A stretch of 64,000 nt of DNA from contig CAIOTJ010000355.1 in NCBI GenBank assembly GCA_903861195.1, forward strand, positions 1 to 64,000, written 5' to 3'. Each line of letters opens with the position of its first letter. Positions within the stretch are counted from its first letter, which is position 1. This document shows, in pieces, positions 29,710-35,412 of the stretch. Both the position numbers and the translations under genes were made by a program. The notes below the pieces were generated by a model. That model was not told where the DNA came from. It did no database searches and saw only the letters and a program-made list of their open reading frames with translations. The stretch is from an uncultured Planctomycetaceae bacterium. GTDB taxonomy: Bacteria > Planctomycetota > Planctomycetia > Planctomycetales > Planctomycetaceae.

Positions 29710-29922
29710 GTATCTCGACTCCTTCGAACAAATCTGCGGGCGCATCAGCAGGGCGTACCCTCCATCCAGCCAACGGGCATTCTAACGCCCTGTCGGAAAT
29801 TGGAAAAGCGGGATCTCAGCCCTGTTTTCCCGAGGTTTCCCTCCAACCTTCCTTCGCCAAACCCCTCCCCCCACTTGTCCCGCGCAGTCTCCCCGGCCCA
29901 CGGGACCAGCCCCCGCCCGCAC

Positions 29923-30981
29923 CTACTTGGCCACAACGCAGATTTCCTGACGGTTGTGGTGCAATTGCCGGGCCCGCACCTGCCGGAAACCCCACGACTG
30001 CACCCGTTGAAGATACTCGGGGATCGATTCGGCCAGCTTCCAGTCGACCAATTTGAGGTTCATGATCACTCCCTTGAGCCGAACCCCCGGGGCTTTCACG
30101 ATCGCCTCCACGGTGTCGAGCGTATAGTTCGGCGGCAGATTGATGTCGCAGGTCAGCCAGTCGGCCCGCTGGAACTCCCTCCGGGGCACATCCTTCGACC
30201 GTTTCCGAACATGCCGAAATCCCGGATGCGACAACACCATCGGGTCCATCTCGGCCGGGTCGATCCCCACGACCAGCAGTTCCCTCTCCAACAGCGCCTG
30301 CGACGCCCCCCCGGGCGCACTCCCCAGCTCCACCACCGTCTGGCCGGGCACCATCTTGAACCCCGACCACAGCAGCGATTCCTGCATCTTGAGATACACC
30401 CGCGAGACCGCTGTCGCGGGAAGCTCCAGCGGCAGCAGCCCACCGGGCCAGGCCGAGACGGGACGCCGCGCACGATGGCAGCCAATCCACCATTCCTCCG
30501 GCTCCACCAGCACCACATCGGCCACCAACGGCCCCGTCTTGGGATCGGGTGGGGGAGGAGCCTGCCGCTCGGCGACACAGCGAGGTGCCTCGGGCACGCT
30601 CCGTAACAGGGTGTCGATACCCCGCGATTCGTCAGTCAGCCCCGGCTCGTAGTCGCGGAACCCAGGCTCGAACGTGTCACGCGGAAACACCTGCAAGTCG
30701 GCAATCGGTCGGTCTGCCAACATCTGCCAGACCTGCCGGGCCCGCTCTTCCGGTGTCCCCTGGGTTACCTTCCCCAGCGAAACTCCCGTCGACCGGGCAA
30801 ACACTGCATGGGTGTGAAAATCATCCGAGAATTCGGCACCCGTCGAGTGCTTGAAGGTCAGAAACCCCGGGCGCGAATAGGCGAACCGCAATCCCGGCCA
30901 GTCGCGCGCGATCTCGGCCTTCAACGCCGGCTCCGCTCCCACCTGGCAGGTCATGAATACAAACCGCGCCAATTCCGCCAT
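29923..30981 (-). CDS. RlmM/FtsJ-type RNA 2'-O-methyltransferase
   Basis: Predicted SAM-dependent methylation of a ribose 2'-OH, as RlmM does on 23S rRNA. The N-terminal part (residues about 5-75) resembles the RlmM N-domain (CQVGAEPALKAEIARDWPGL). The Rossmann motif I is VVELGSAPGGASQALLER. Candidate catalytic residues are the Lys in YLKMQESLLW, Asp in LTCDINLPP and Lys in GVIMNLKLVDW, the FtsJ K-D-K pattern. ATG 30981; 352 residues. It is distant enough from RlmM that the exact target is uncertain. Confidence 0.82.
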   Translation of the reverse strand: MAELARFVFMTCQVGAEPALKAEIARDWPGLRFAYSRPGFLTFKHSTGAEFSDDFHTHAVFARSTGVSLGKVTQGTPEERARQVWQMLADRPIADLQVFPRDTFEPGFRDYEPGLTDESRGIDTLLRSVPEAPRCVAERQAPPPPDPKTGPLVADVVLVEPEEWWIGCHRARRPVSAWPGGLLPLELPATAVSRVYLKMQESLLWSGFKMVPGQTVVELGSAPGGASQALLERELLVVGIDPAEMDPMVLSHPGFRHVRKRSKDVPRREFQRADWLTCDINLPPNYTLDTVEAIVKAPGVRLKGVIMNLKLVDWKLAESIPEYLQRVQSWGFRQVRARQLHHNRQEICVVAK

Positions 30982-31621
30982 CGTCACATCATCCCCCGTC
31001 TGTCCAACACACACCCGGCGAGGTTTTCCCCGTCCGGGAATCCAACCACCCGCCCACCGGCCTGTCTGCTCCGCAACACGTGCACAGGCAGGCGACCTGA
31101 CTCCATTCAACGCTTGTCAGAGCTCGGCACGCGCCGGATGACCGTCTTCCGGATCCCCTGCAGGGCGGAATGCCCGTCGCTCGCGAAGTCGTTTTGCACC
31201 CCCCGACCGAGTGGAACCGATCCCGCCCGGCTCACATCCACGAACACTGATCCAAAACAGGGGCAGAACGCCCCTCCCCACGGATGTCCCCCCGGATCAT
31301 ACGCTGCCTTACCCGGATTTGCAGTTCCGCAATCGCGAACCGGGGGGATCACCTCTTCAATCCCACAGATCACCGCGAGAGATCGCCCAGACCAGTGGAT
31401 CGACACGTTGGGTCTGGCGGCCTGCAGAGCCAATTGCATCTCCCGGAGCGGCAGTCATCGGCAGGCTCGGAGGGGCGGTCTGCAACCTCCCGGTAAGATG
31501 GCTGTTCTCAGGAGACGGTTGTTCGTGCCGGGCAACTCAACCGGACGCTCGCAGAGATTCGACCACTGCATGGGGTCCCCTTGGCGTAGTGAATCGGAAG
31601 AGCTGATATCGGCATGCCCCC
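30982..31621. other. Intergenic region without supported gene
   Basis: This 640-nt stretch between the methyltransferase and the YdeI-like gene has open frames on both strands but no recognisable protein, ribosome binding site or RNA gene. A minus-strand frame of 110 codons at 31107-31439 has a cysteine-rich middle and cannot be assigned. Confidence 0.5.
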
Positions 31622-32248
31622 TCAGATCTCCGCCTCAGGGGCCCGCAGGCTTTGAGAGTACATCCCGGACCGGTCGAAGCAGCAGGGACGGCGTTTGCCT
31701 TTGGCCAGCATCTCACAGGTGCTGAGGATCCGCTTCTGGCGGGTTTCGGGGCGCTTGGCCGAGAGAATCCAGTGAATCCAGTCGCGGCGGGCGACGGGAG
31801 TGATGTCGGCCCAGGCGGACCGCACCTGGTCCGAAGCCTCTGCGAGAGCCTGCTGCAGATCTCCGGGAAGCCGGGGTTCGGGCTCAACGTCCAGCGGGGT
31901 CATTTCGAGGGAAACCGTCTCGCCCGCACAAACGCCGGCAGCCGCGACAAGCTCCGGCTCAACCCGCAGCCAATGCCCCCCCTGTCCATCGGGCTCGAGC
32001 GTCGCCTGAAAGGGAGAGCCGGCCAGCGTCCCTGCGACCGTGTTCAGCCCGCGCGAGGGGAGCTGCCGACTCGCCTCGGGGGGCACGAGCAGGAACAGCC
32101 AAGCCTGCGCGGTGTCCCGCGCCACCGGCTTGAGCAGCCGGGCCTGAAATGGGATGGCGCGCGCCGGGAAGTCGGCGGGCACGCCAGATTGCGTGGTCCG
32201 CGTCGGGGAGCGAGCGGCCGATTTGGCAGGACGGCGTTGGCTGGGCAT
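31622..32248 (-). CDS. YdeI/OmpD-associated-type protein with DUF1905-like domain
   Basis: Function unknown in detail; the family includes proteins annotated as bacteriocin-protection YdeI. The middle part (IPFQARLLKPVA...FLLVPPEASR) fits the small beta-barrel DUF1905 fold. The C-terminal part has the YdeI signature (LAEASDQVRSAWADITPVAR, DWIHWILSAKRPETRQKRI). ATG 32248; 208 residues with a basic, Pro/Ala-rich start of about 35 residues. Confidence 0.78.
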   Translation of the reverse strand: MPSQRRPAKSAARSPTRTTQSGVPADFPARAIPFQARLLKPVARDTAQAWLFLLVPPEASRQLPSRGLNTVAGTLAGSPFQATLEPDGQGGHWLRVEPELVAAAGVCAGETVSLEMTPLDVEPEPRLPGDLQQALAEASDQVRSAWADITPVARRDWIHWILSAKRPETRQKRILSTCEMLAKGKRRPCCFDRSGMYSQSLRAPEAEI

Positions 32249-32276
32249 AACACTGGGGGATTGGGGGCGGGAAACC

Positions 32277-32942
32277 TCATCCTTGCCGTTTGACCATCTC
32301 CGCGACCCACACGGGGACGTACGGTGGAGTGCAGCCCTTTGAAGTGGGCCAGTCCTGGTAGAGGCCGATCCGCTCTCCAATGGCGACGACCCGTTCGCGG
32401 AGTTTCGGGTGGTGGATGCCGATGGCGGCGAGTGTATTGTTCATGGTCCACTGCACTTCGGGAAGTGCTCCGGGAAGTTCCTGATCGATGCGATCGAGCA
32501 GGGCGGGCAGGTCGAGAGTGGCGGGATCGGTCTTCACCCGGCTGGCGGTCAGGTTCCAGCCGGCACGGGCCGCCCAGCGATCTTTCGCCTGCATCCACTG
32601 CTTTCGGAGGGGTTCTTGCTCGGGATGCTGAGGGACCACGTAGGCGTTCAGCCAGTCGGCCACCTGGGTGCAGGTCGTGGAACGGGTGAGTTGATCGAGT
32701 TCCCGGGCCGACAGAGCCTGGGGCTTCATGATCAGCGTGGCCACGAGCTGGGCTTCGAGGTTGCCTGTCTGCCAGAGCTCCAGGCCCAAGGGATGATTGG
32801 TTTTCAGCTCTTTGGCAATCGTCCGCAGGTCTCCCAGCTTGACCCCAAACTGGTTGGCGGGGGCCCCCGCTTTGGTATTGTGCCGACGACGAACCTCGTT
32901 ACCCATGGTTTGCAGGCGGCGGAACAGTTCGTCAATTGTCAT
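32277..32942 (-). CDS. AlkD-like DNA alkylation repair protein
   Basis: HEAT-like repeat DNA glycosylase family that removes bulky or charged alkyl bases. ATG 32942 gives MTIDELFRRLQTMGNEVRRR; the product is all helical (221 residues). Family features include the N-terminal GVKLGDLRTIAKELKTNHPL and central TTCTQVADWLNAYVV and KDRWAARAGWNLTA. Aromatic and acidic residues near the cleft are present but individual catalytic residues cannot be fixed from sequence alone. It lies 28 nt upstream of the YdeI-like gene. Confidence 0.82.
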   Translation of the reverse strand: MTIDELFRRLQTMGNEVRRRHNTKAGAPANQFGVKLGDLRTIAKELKTNHPLGLELWQTGNLEAQLVATLIMKPQALSARELDQLTRSTTCTQVADWLNAYVVPQHPEQEPLRKQWMQAKDRWAARAGWNLTASRVKTDPATLDLPALLDRIDQELPGALPEVQWTMNNTLAAIGIHHPKLRERVVAIGERIGLYQDWPTSKGCTPPYVPVWVAEMVKRQG

Positions 32943-33398
32943 ACACGACCCGCCAGAGTACGGCGACAGGGGCATCGGGAGCTTTGTGGGGGACAGACAG
33001 CAGGAGCCCCGTGTCTCTGGGGGCCGATCGCGCAGCGAGAAGTCGCCGGACAACAAAATCGTCTGTCGAACTCATTTGATAGTCAAGGAAATGATGGTGA
33101 TCCCGCCAGGGGTGAACAGAGACATCGGGAGGGGGATGGCAGCCGGTGGGGACGGTGTTCGTCCTCCTCGCCACGGTTTCCGGCCGAAACCCATGGGCGT
33201 TTGCAAGACCGGAGTTGCTTCCGCTGCTGGCGGAGAGTGGATCAACAGACCCAAACTCATGTCCGCCAGAAAATCAGCAAAAAGCCGTGAACCATTTTCA
33301 TGCGGCGGGCGTCTTTCCTGTCACCAGACCCGACGAATCGGGTCGCGACAAACAACCGGGACACCAGTCTCTTGGACTGGGTCCTTCAAGGGAACATC

Positions 33399-33530
33399 AT
33401 GTCGGCCCCACGCGCAAGCATTCCACTGGACGATTTCTTGATGGCTCGTTCGGTCCGCTCCGGCAACTTGGGGCCGGCGATGCGTGGCCTGCAACGGGGA
33501 GACCGGCGGTTCCGTGACGGGACTGGCTGA
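33399..33530 (+). CDS. Candidate 43-residue small protein
   Basis: No family recognised. The frame starts at ATG 33399 with AAGGG eight bases upstream and encodes MSAPRASIPLDDFLMARSVR plus a basic 23-residue end. A 6-bp hairpin (CCAGTC/GACTGG, 33364-33380) lies just before the ribosome binding site, and a very strong terminator begins 29 nt after the stop. Start signal, length and terminator together suggest a short transcription unit, but coding is not proven; it could be a non-coding RNA. Confidence 0.4.
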   Translation: MSAPRASIPLDDFLMARSVRSGNLGPAMRGLQRGDRRFRDGTG

Positions 33531-33542
33531 CACAGGATCTGT

Positions 33543-33594
33543 CTGCGAATTCTCTTCGCAGGCCCGGTGTCGGCTTGACACCGGGCCTGTTTTT
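33543..33594 (+). terminator. Tandem hairpin and very strong intrinsic terminator before the tRNA array
   Basis: A 7-bp hairpin (CTGCGAA/TTCGCAG, 33543-33561) is followed by a perfect 13-bp stem (33559-33571 with 33577-33589, loop GGCTT) and TTTTT. The two stems share three bases, so they compete at the edge. It insulates the tRNA array from upstream transcription. Confidence 0.92.
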
Positions 33595-33734
33595 ATTGGT
33601 GTTGGTCTCGTTCTGTACTGGGGACGACGTGGAGCGGCGAGACGCTCTGCTGCCGAAGTCCACCGCGCGACCGACGATGGGGGCGTCTGCTGTAGACCCC
33701 TCGCATCCCCACACCAGATCGGGTGCGATGTTTT

Positions 33735-33807
33735 GGCTCGTTGGACTTCTGGTGAGGTCGCTGGTCTTTCACGCCAGTCAGGTTGGGTTCGAATCCCACA
33801 CGAGTCA
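33735..33807 (+). tRNA. tRNA-Glu(TTC)
   Basis: Acceptor GGCTCGT/ACGAGTC with one G-T pair. D stem GACT/GGTC is complete. Anticodon stem CTGGT/GCCAG holds loop CTTTCAC, with anticodon TTC at 33768-33770. T loop is TTCGAAT; the outermost T-stem pair is mismatched. Discriminator is A (most bacterial tRNA-Glu have G). No CCA; CTG follows. Confidence 0.88.
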
Positions 33808-33816
33808 CTGGGGGAA

Positions 33817-33887
33817 CGCCCGGTCGTCCAACGGTAGGCCGCCGTCCTGATAAGGCGGAAACGAAGGTTCGACTCCTTCCCGGGCGA
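33817..33887 (+). tRNA. tRNA-Ile(GAT)
   Basis: Acceptor CGCCCGG/CCGGGCG is perfect. Anticodon stem CCGTC/GGCGG holds loop CTGATAA with anticodon GAT (33849-33851). T arm GAAGG-TTCGACT-CCTTC is perfect. The D stem GTCC/GGCC has a mismatch at the second pair. Discriminator A, no CCA, CTG follows. It lies 9 nt after tRNA-Glu. Confidence 0.85.
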
Positions 33888-33963
33888 CTGCGGCCGGGCC
33901 GGAAAACCTTTTGGACACTTGCGATCCTGCGGAGCGTCCGCCGGGAGCCGAATCGAGCGTGCC

Positions 33964-34034
33964 GCGCCCATGATGTCGTGGCCGCCTGCTGCCTTGCCAA
34001 GGCAGATGTGCGGGTTCAATTCCCGCTGGGCGCT
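33964..34034 (+). tRNA. tRNA-Gly(GCC)
   Basis: Acceptor GCGCCCA/TGGGCGC is perfect. Anticodon stem CTGCC/GGCAG holds loop TTGCCAA with GCC at 33996-33998. T arm GCGGG-TTCAATT-CCCGC is perfect. The D stem (ATGT/GCCT) again has a mismatch at the second pair. Discriminator T agrees with bacterial glycine identity. No CCA. Confidence 0.85.
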
Positions 34035-34078
34035 TTGGGGGGGAGACTCTGGGGCGAAAGTCCTGGAACACTCCCTCC

Positions 34079-34118
34079 ACGGCGGTGCCGGAGGGCTTCG
34101 AGGGCCTCCGGTGCCGTG
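34079..34118 (+). other. Strong hairpin in the tRNA array spacer
   Basis: Between tRNA-Gly and tRNA-Ser, CGGTGCCGGAGG pairs with CCTCCGGTGCCG across a 10-nt loop (12 bp, two of them G-T). It has no T-run, so it is more likely a processing signal or a remnant of a tRNA arm than a terminator. Confidence 0.6.
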
Positions 34119-34120
34119 CT

Positions 34121-34205
34121 GGAAGTCAACCGGCCGGATCAGGAGCCCGCCTCGAAAGCGGGTACGGAGGAGACTCCGTTGTGGGTTCGAGTCCCACGGC
34201 TTCCG
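34121..34205 (+). tRNA. tRNA-Ser(CGA)
   Basis: Class II tRNA of 85 nt. Acceptor GGAAGTC/GGCTTCC, anticodon stem CCCGC/GCGGG with loop CTCGAAA (CGA at 34153-34155), long variable arm with GGAG/CTCC stem, T arm GTGGG-TTCGAGT-CCCAC. The D stem is very weak. Discriminator G fits serine. No CCA; CTG follows. Confidence 0.87.
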
Positions 34206-34256
34206 CTGTCAGACAGGTTTCCGGTTCCGTGGCTGATCCGCCGCGGAATCACACGA

Positions 34257-34327
34257 GGGCTCATGGTCCAAGAGGAAGACGCCGGCCTGGCGTGCCGGGG
34301 ATCCGGGTGCGACTCCCGGTGAGTCCA
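34257..34327 (+). tRNA. tRNA-Ala(GGC)
   Basis: Acceptor GGGCTCA/TGAGTCC with one wobble. Anticodon stem CCGGC/GCCGG perfect, loop CTGGCGT with GGC at 34289-34291; G37 and T38 are unusual. T arm CCGGG/CCCGG perfect but T loop is TGCGACT instead of TTCRANY. D stem has one mismatch. Discriminator A. The acceptor lacks the G3-T70 pair typical of Ala at the strict position in other numbering only if the first base is shifted; as drawn G3-T70 is present, which supports alanine identity. No CCA. Confidence 0.8.
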
Positions 34328-34350
34328 CTTCAGAGAGTTTGATTGTCGAC

Positions 34351-34422
34351 GGTCTCGTGGTTCAGCGGCGACAACACCCGGCTTACAACCGGGCAACGAT
34401 GGTTCGAGTCCATCCGGGATCA
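34351..34422 (+). tRNA. tRNA-Val(TAC)
   Basis: Acceptor GGTCTCG/CGGGATC with two wobbles. Anticodon stem CCCGG/CCGGG, loop CTTACAA with TAC at 34384-34386. T arm GATGG-TTCGAGT-CCATC perfect. D stem GTTC/CAAC has one mismatch. Discriminator A fits valine. No CCA. Confidence 0.86.
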
Positions 34423-34533
34423 GTTCTCTGTCCAGCCCGGTCGCTGCGGAGGAAAACCGCCGTCTGACACCGGCGTGAAGACTGTGTGGCGCCCCCGGAG
34501 ACAAAACGACTCCGCGGTGGGCCGAGCGTACTT

Positions 34534-34608
34534 GTCCTCGTGGTGCAGTCCGGAGTGCACGCTGCCCTGTCACGGCAGAGATCGTGGGTTCAAATCCCAT
34601 CGGGGACG
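34534..34608 (+). tRNA. tRNA-Asp(GTC)
   Basis: The most regular member of the array. Acceptor GTCCTCG/CGGGGAC, D stem GTGC/GCAC perfect, anticodon stem CTGCC/GGCAG with loop CTGTCAC (GTC at 34569-34571), T arm GTGGG-TTCAAAT-CCCAT. Discriminator G fits aspartate. No CCA; CTG follows. Confidence 0.9.
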
Positions 34609-34655
34609 CTGAGTGAAGAGTGGGGGACTGGGAAGGACTCCCAGACCGTGTGTTC

Positions 34656-34739
34656 GACCTGGTGGTGGAATTGGCAGACACGCATCGCTCAGAACGCTGA
34701 GCCGTCAAGGCATTGGGAGTTCGAATCTCCCCCAGGTCA
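34656..34739 (+). tRNA. tRNA-Leu(CAG)
   Basis: Class II tRNA of 84 nt. Acceptor GACCTGG/CCAGGTC perfect, D arm with AATTGG typical of leucine tRNAs, anticodon stem CATCG/CGCTG with one mismatch and loop CTCAGAA (CAG at 34690-34692), short variable stem GCC/GGC, T arm GGGAG-TTCGAAT-CTCCC. Discriminator A. No CCA. The next tRNA starts after a single base. Confidence 0.87.
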
Positions 34740-34740
34740 C

Positions 34741-34809
34741 TGCAGGTGGGCGGGTGCCCAGTTGGTTTTCATAAGGCCGGCCGGTCCGGTTCGAGTCCGG
34801 GACCTGCAA
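34741..34809 (+). tRNA. tRNA-Met(CAT) with shortened D arm
   Basis: Acceptor TGCAGGT/ACCTGCA is perfect. The anticodon stem TGGTT/GGCCG is rich in wobble pairs, with loop TTCATAA (CAT at 34770-34772). T arm TCCGG-TTCGAGT-CCGGG. Between acceptor and anticodon stem only 15 nt remain, forming a compact GGGC-GGGT-GCCC hairpin instead of a normal D arm. Discriminator A. It could instead be a CAT-anticodon tRNA-Ile if lysidinylated. Confidence 0.72.
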
Positions 34810-34864
34810 TTCGAGAGATTGTTGACGGGTGTGGGTCCGGTCGGGCGACCGGGGCTCACGACGA

Positions 34865-34935
34865 GCCCTGCGGGTGTGAGGGACGCATGACGGCGTTCGA
34901 AGCCGTCGGACGAGGTTCGACTCCTCGGTGGGGTG
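34865..34935 (+). tRNA. tRNA-Arg(TCG)
   Basis: Acceptor GCCCTGC/GTGGGGT with three wobble pairs. D stem GTGT/GCAT, anticodon stem ACGGC/GCCGT perfect with loop GTTCGAA (TCG at 34897-34899), T arm CGAGG-TTCGACT-CCTCG perfect. Discriminator G, CTG follows, no CCA. Confidence 0.8.
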
Positions 34936-34944
34936 CTGATGAAT

Positions 34945-35016
34945 GTCCTTGGAGTGTGCCGGAGCGCACGCGACTTTGCGAAGGTCGTAGACCAGGTTCG
35001 ATTCCTGGCGAGGACA
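34945..35016 (+). tRNA. tRNA-Arg(GCG)
   Basis: Acceptor GTCCTTG/CGAGGAC, D stem GTGT/GCAC, anticodon stem CGACT/GGTCG with loop TTGCGAA (GCG at 34978-34980), T arm CCAGG-TTCGATT-CCTGG. All stems are well formed. Bacteria normally read CGC with an inosine-modified ACG anticodon, so GCG is very rare. Discriminator A fits arginine. CTG follows; no CCA. Confidence 0.85.
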
Positions 35017-35035
35017 CTGACGGGAAGTGAGACAG

Positions 35036-35151
35036 ACGGCGTCACCGCCGGGCGAGCGGCCCGGAGGCGAGCCAACCGCACTTGCCGTGTGAGGGCGGAC
35101 AGGAAAAATGGACCTGTCCCCTTTTGTCCTCGATTCCTGGCGGGGACACTG
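35036..35151 (+). pseudogene. Decayed tRNA interrupted by a REP-like hairpin
   Basis: The 3' part (TCGATT-CCTGG-CGGGGAC-A-CTG, 35130-35151) matches the end of the preceding tRNA-Arg almost base for base. The 5' side of a T stem is missing and is replaced by a hairpin GGACAGG-N9-CCTGTCC (35097-35119) followed by CCTTTTG. Further upstream TTGCCGT could be the remains of a glycine anticodon loop. The hairpin looks like a repetitive extragenic palindrome, but no second copy is in the window. Confidence 0.5.
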
Positions 35152-35159
35152 AGCGTGTG

Positions 35160-35232
35160 GCTGCCGCAGCCAGCGGACTGGCGGCGGTCCCCCCGGGACC
35201 GTCGCTGGCGGGTTCGACTCCCGCCGGCGGTT
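35160..35232 (+). tRNA. tRNA-Gly(CCC), atypical loop
   Basis: Acceptor GCTGCCG/CGGCGGT with two wobbles, D stem GCCA/TGGC perfect, anticodon stem CGGTC/GACCG perfect, T arm GCGGG-TTCGACT-CCCGC perfect. The anticodon loop is CCCCCGG, so CCC falls at the anticodon, but position 33 is C instead of the invariant T. Discriminator T fits glycine. A run of six T spans the 3' end and could terminate some transcripts. Confidence 0.68.
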
Positions 35233-35319
35233 TTTTGAGGTGTCGTGCCCTTCTGCTTCCAGAGGCGGGCCCGCCGCCGGAGTCGCCGTCCAACGGCCGA
35301 CCACCGGCTGGGTGGGGTC

Positions 35320-35412
35320 TGTTCCCAACTGGTTTTCCGGCAGGAACACGTTGGAAACGACGACTCTCTCCCGAGAGACAGGTCGAATCAGGTTCGAATC
35401 CTGAGGCAGCAA
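35320..35412 (+). tRNA. Possible degenerate tRNA-Ser(GGA)
   Basis: A clear T arm TCAGG-TTCGAAT-CCTGA is followed by GGCAGCA-A. TGTTCCC at 35320 pairs with it in six of seven places, giving a 93-nt class II shape with a D hairpin (CTG/CAG), a loop TTGGAAA (anticodon GGA) and a long variable arm (CGAC...GTCG enclosing TCTCTC/GAGAGA). The anticodon stem has only two good pairs. A second T-loop-like AGGTCGAATC lies just before the real one. Probably a decaying gene. Confidence 0.45.

Noticed and set aside
28387-30606. Plus-strand frame of 739 codons opposite the secreted protein and methyltransferase
   Set aside because: Antisense to two genes with good starts and recognisable features; product is low-complexity Arg/His/Gln-rich.
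31107-31439. Minus-strand 110-codon frame considered as a pilin-like or DUF1559 fragment
   Set aside because: No signal, no convincing motif and no ribosome binding site; left as unassigned intergenic DNA.
33575-33600. Perfect TTGACA box considered as the tRNA array promoter
   Set aside because: It lies in the terminator loop and stem, and no acceptable -10 box occurs 16-18 nt downstream.
33618-33711. TGGGGA...TCCCCA flanked stretch considered as tRNA-Gln
   Set aside because: Ends resemble tRNA-Gln, but no convincing D, anticodon or T arm could be drawn; at most a decayed remnant.
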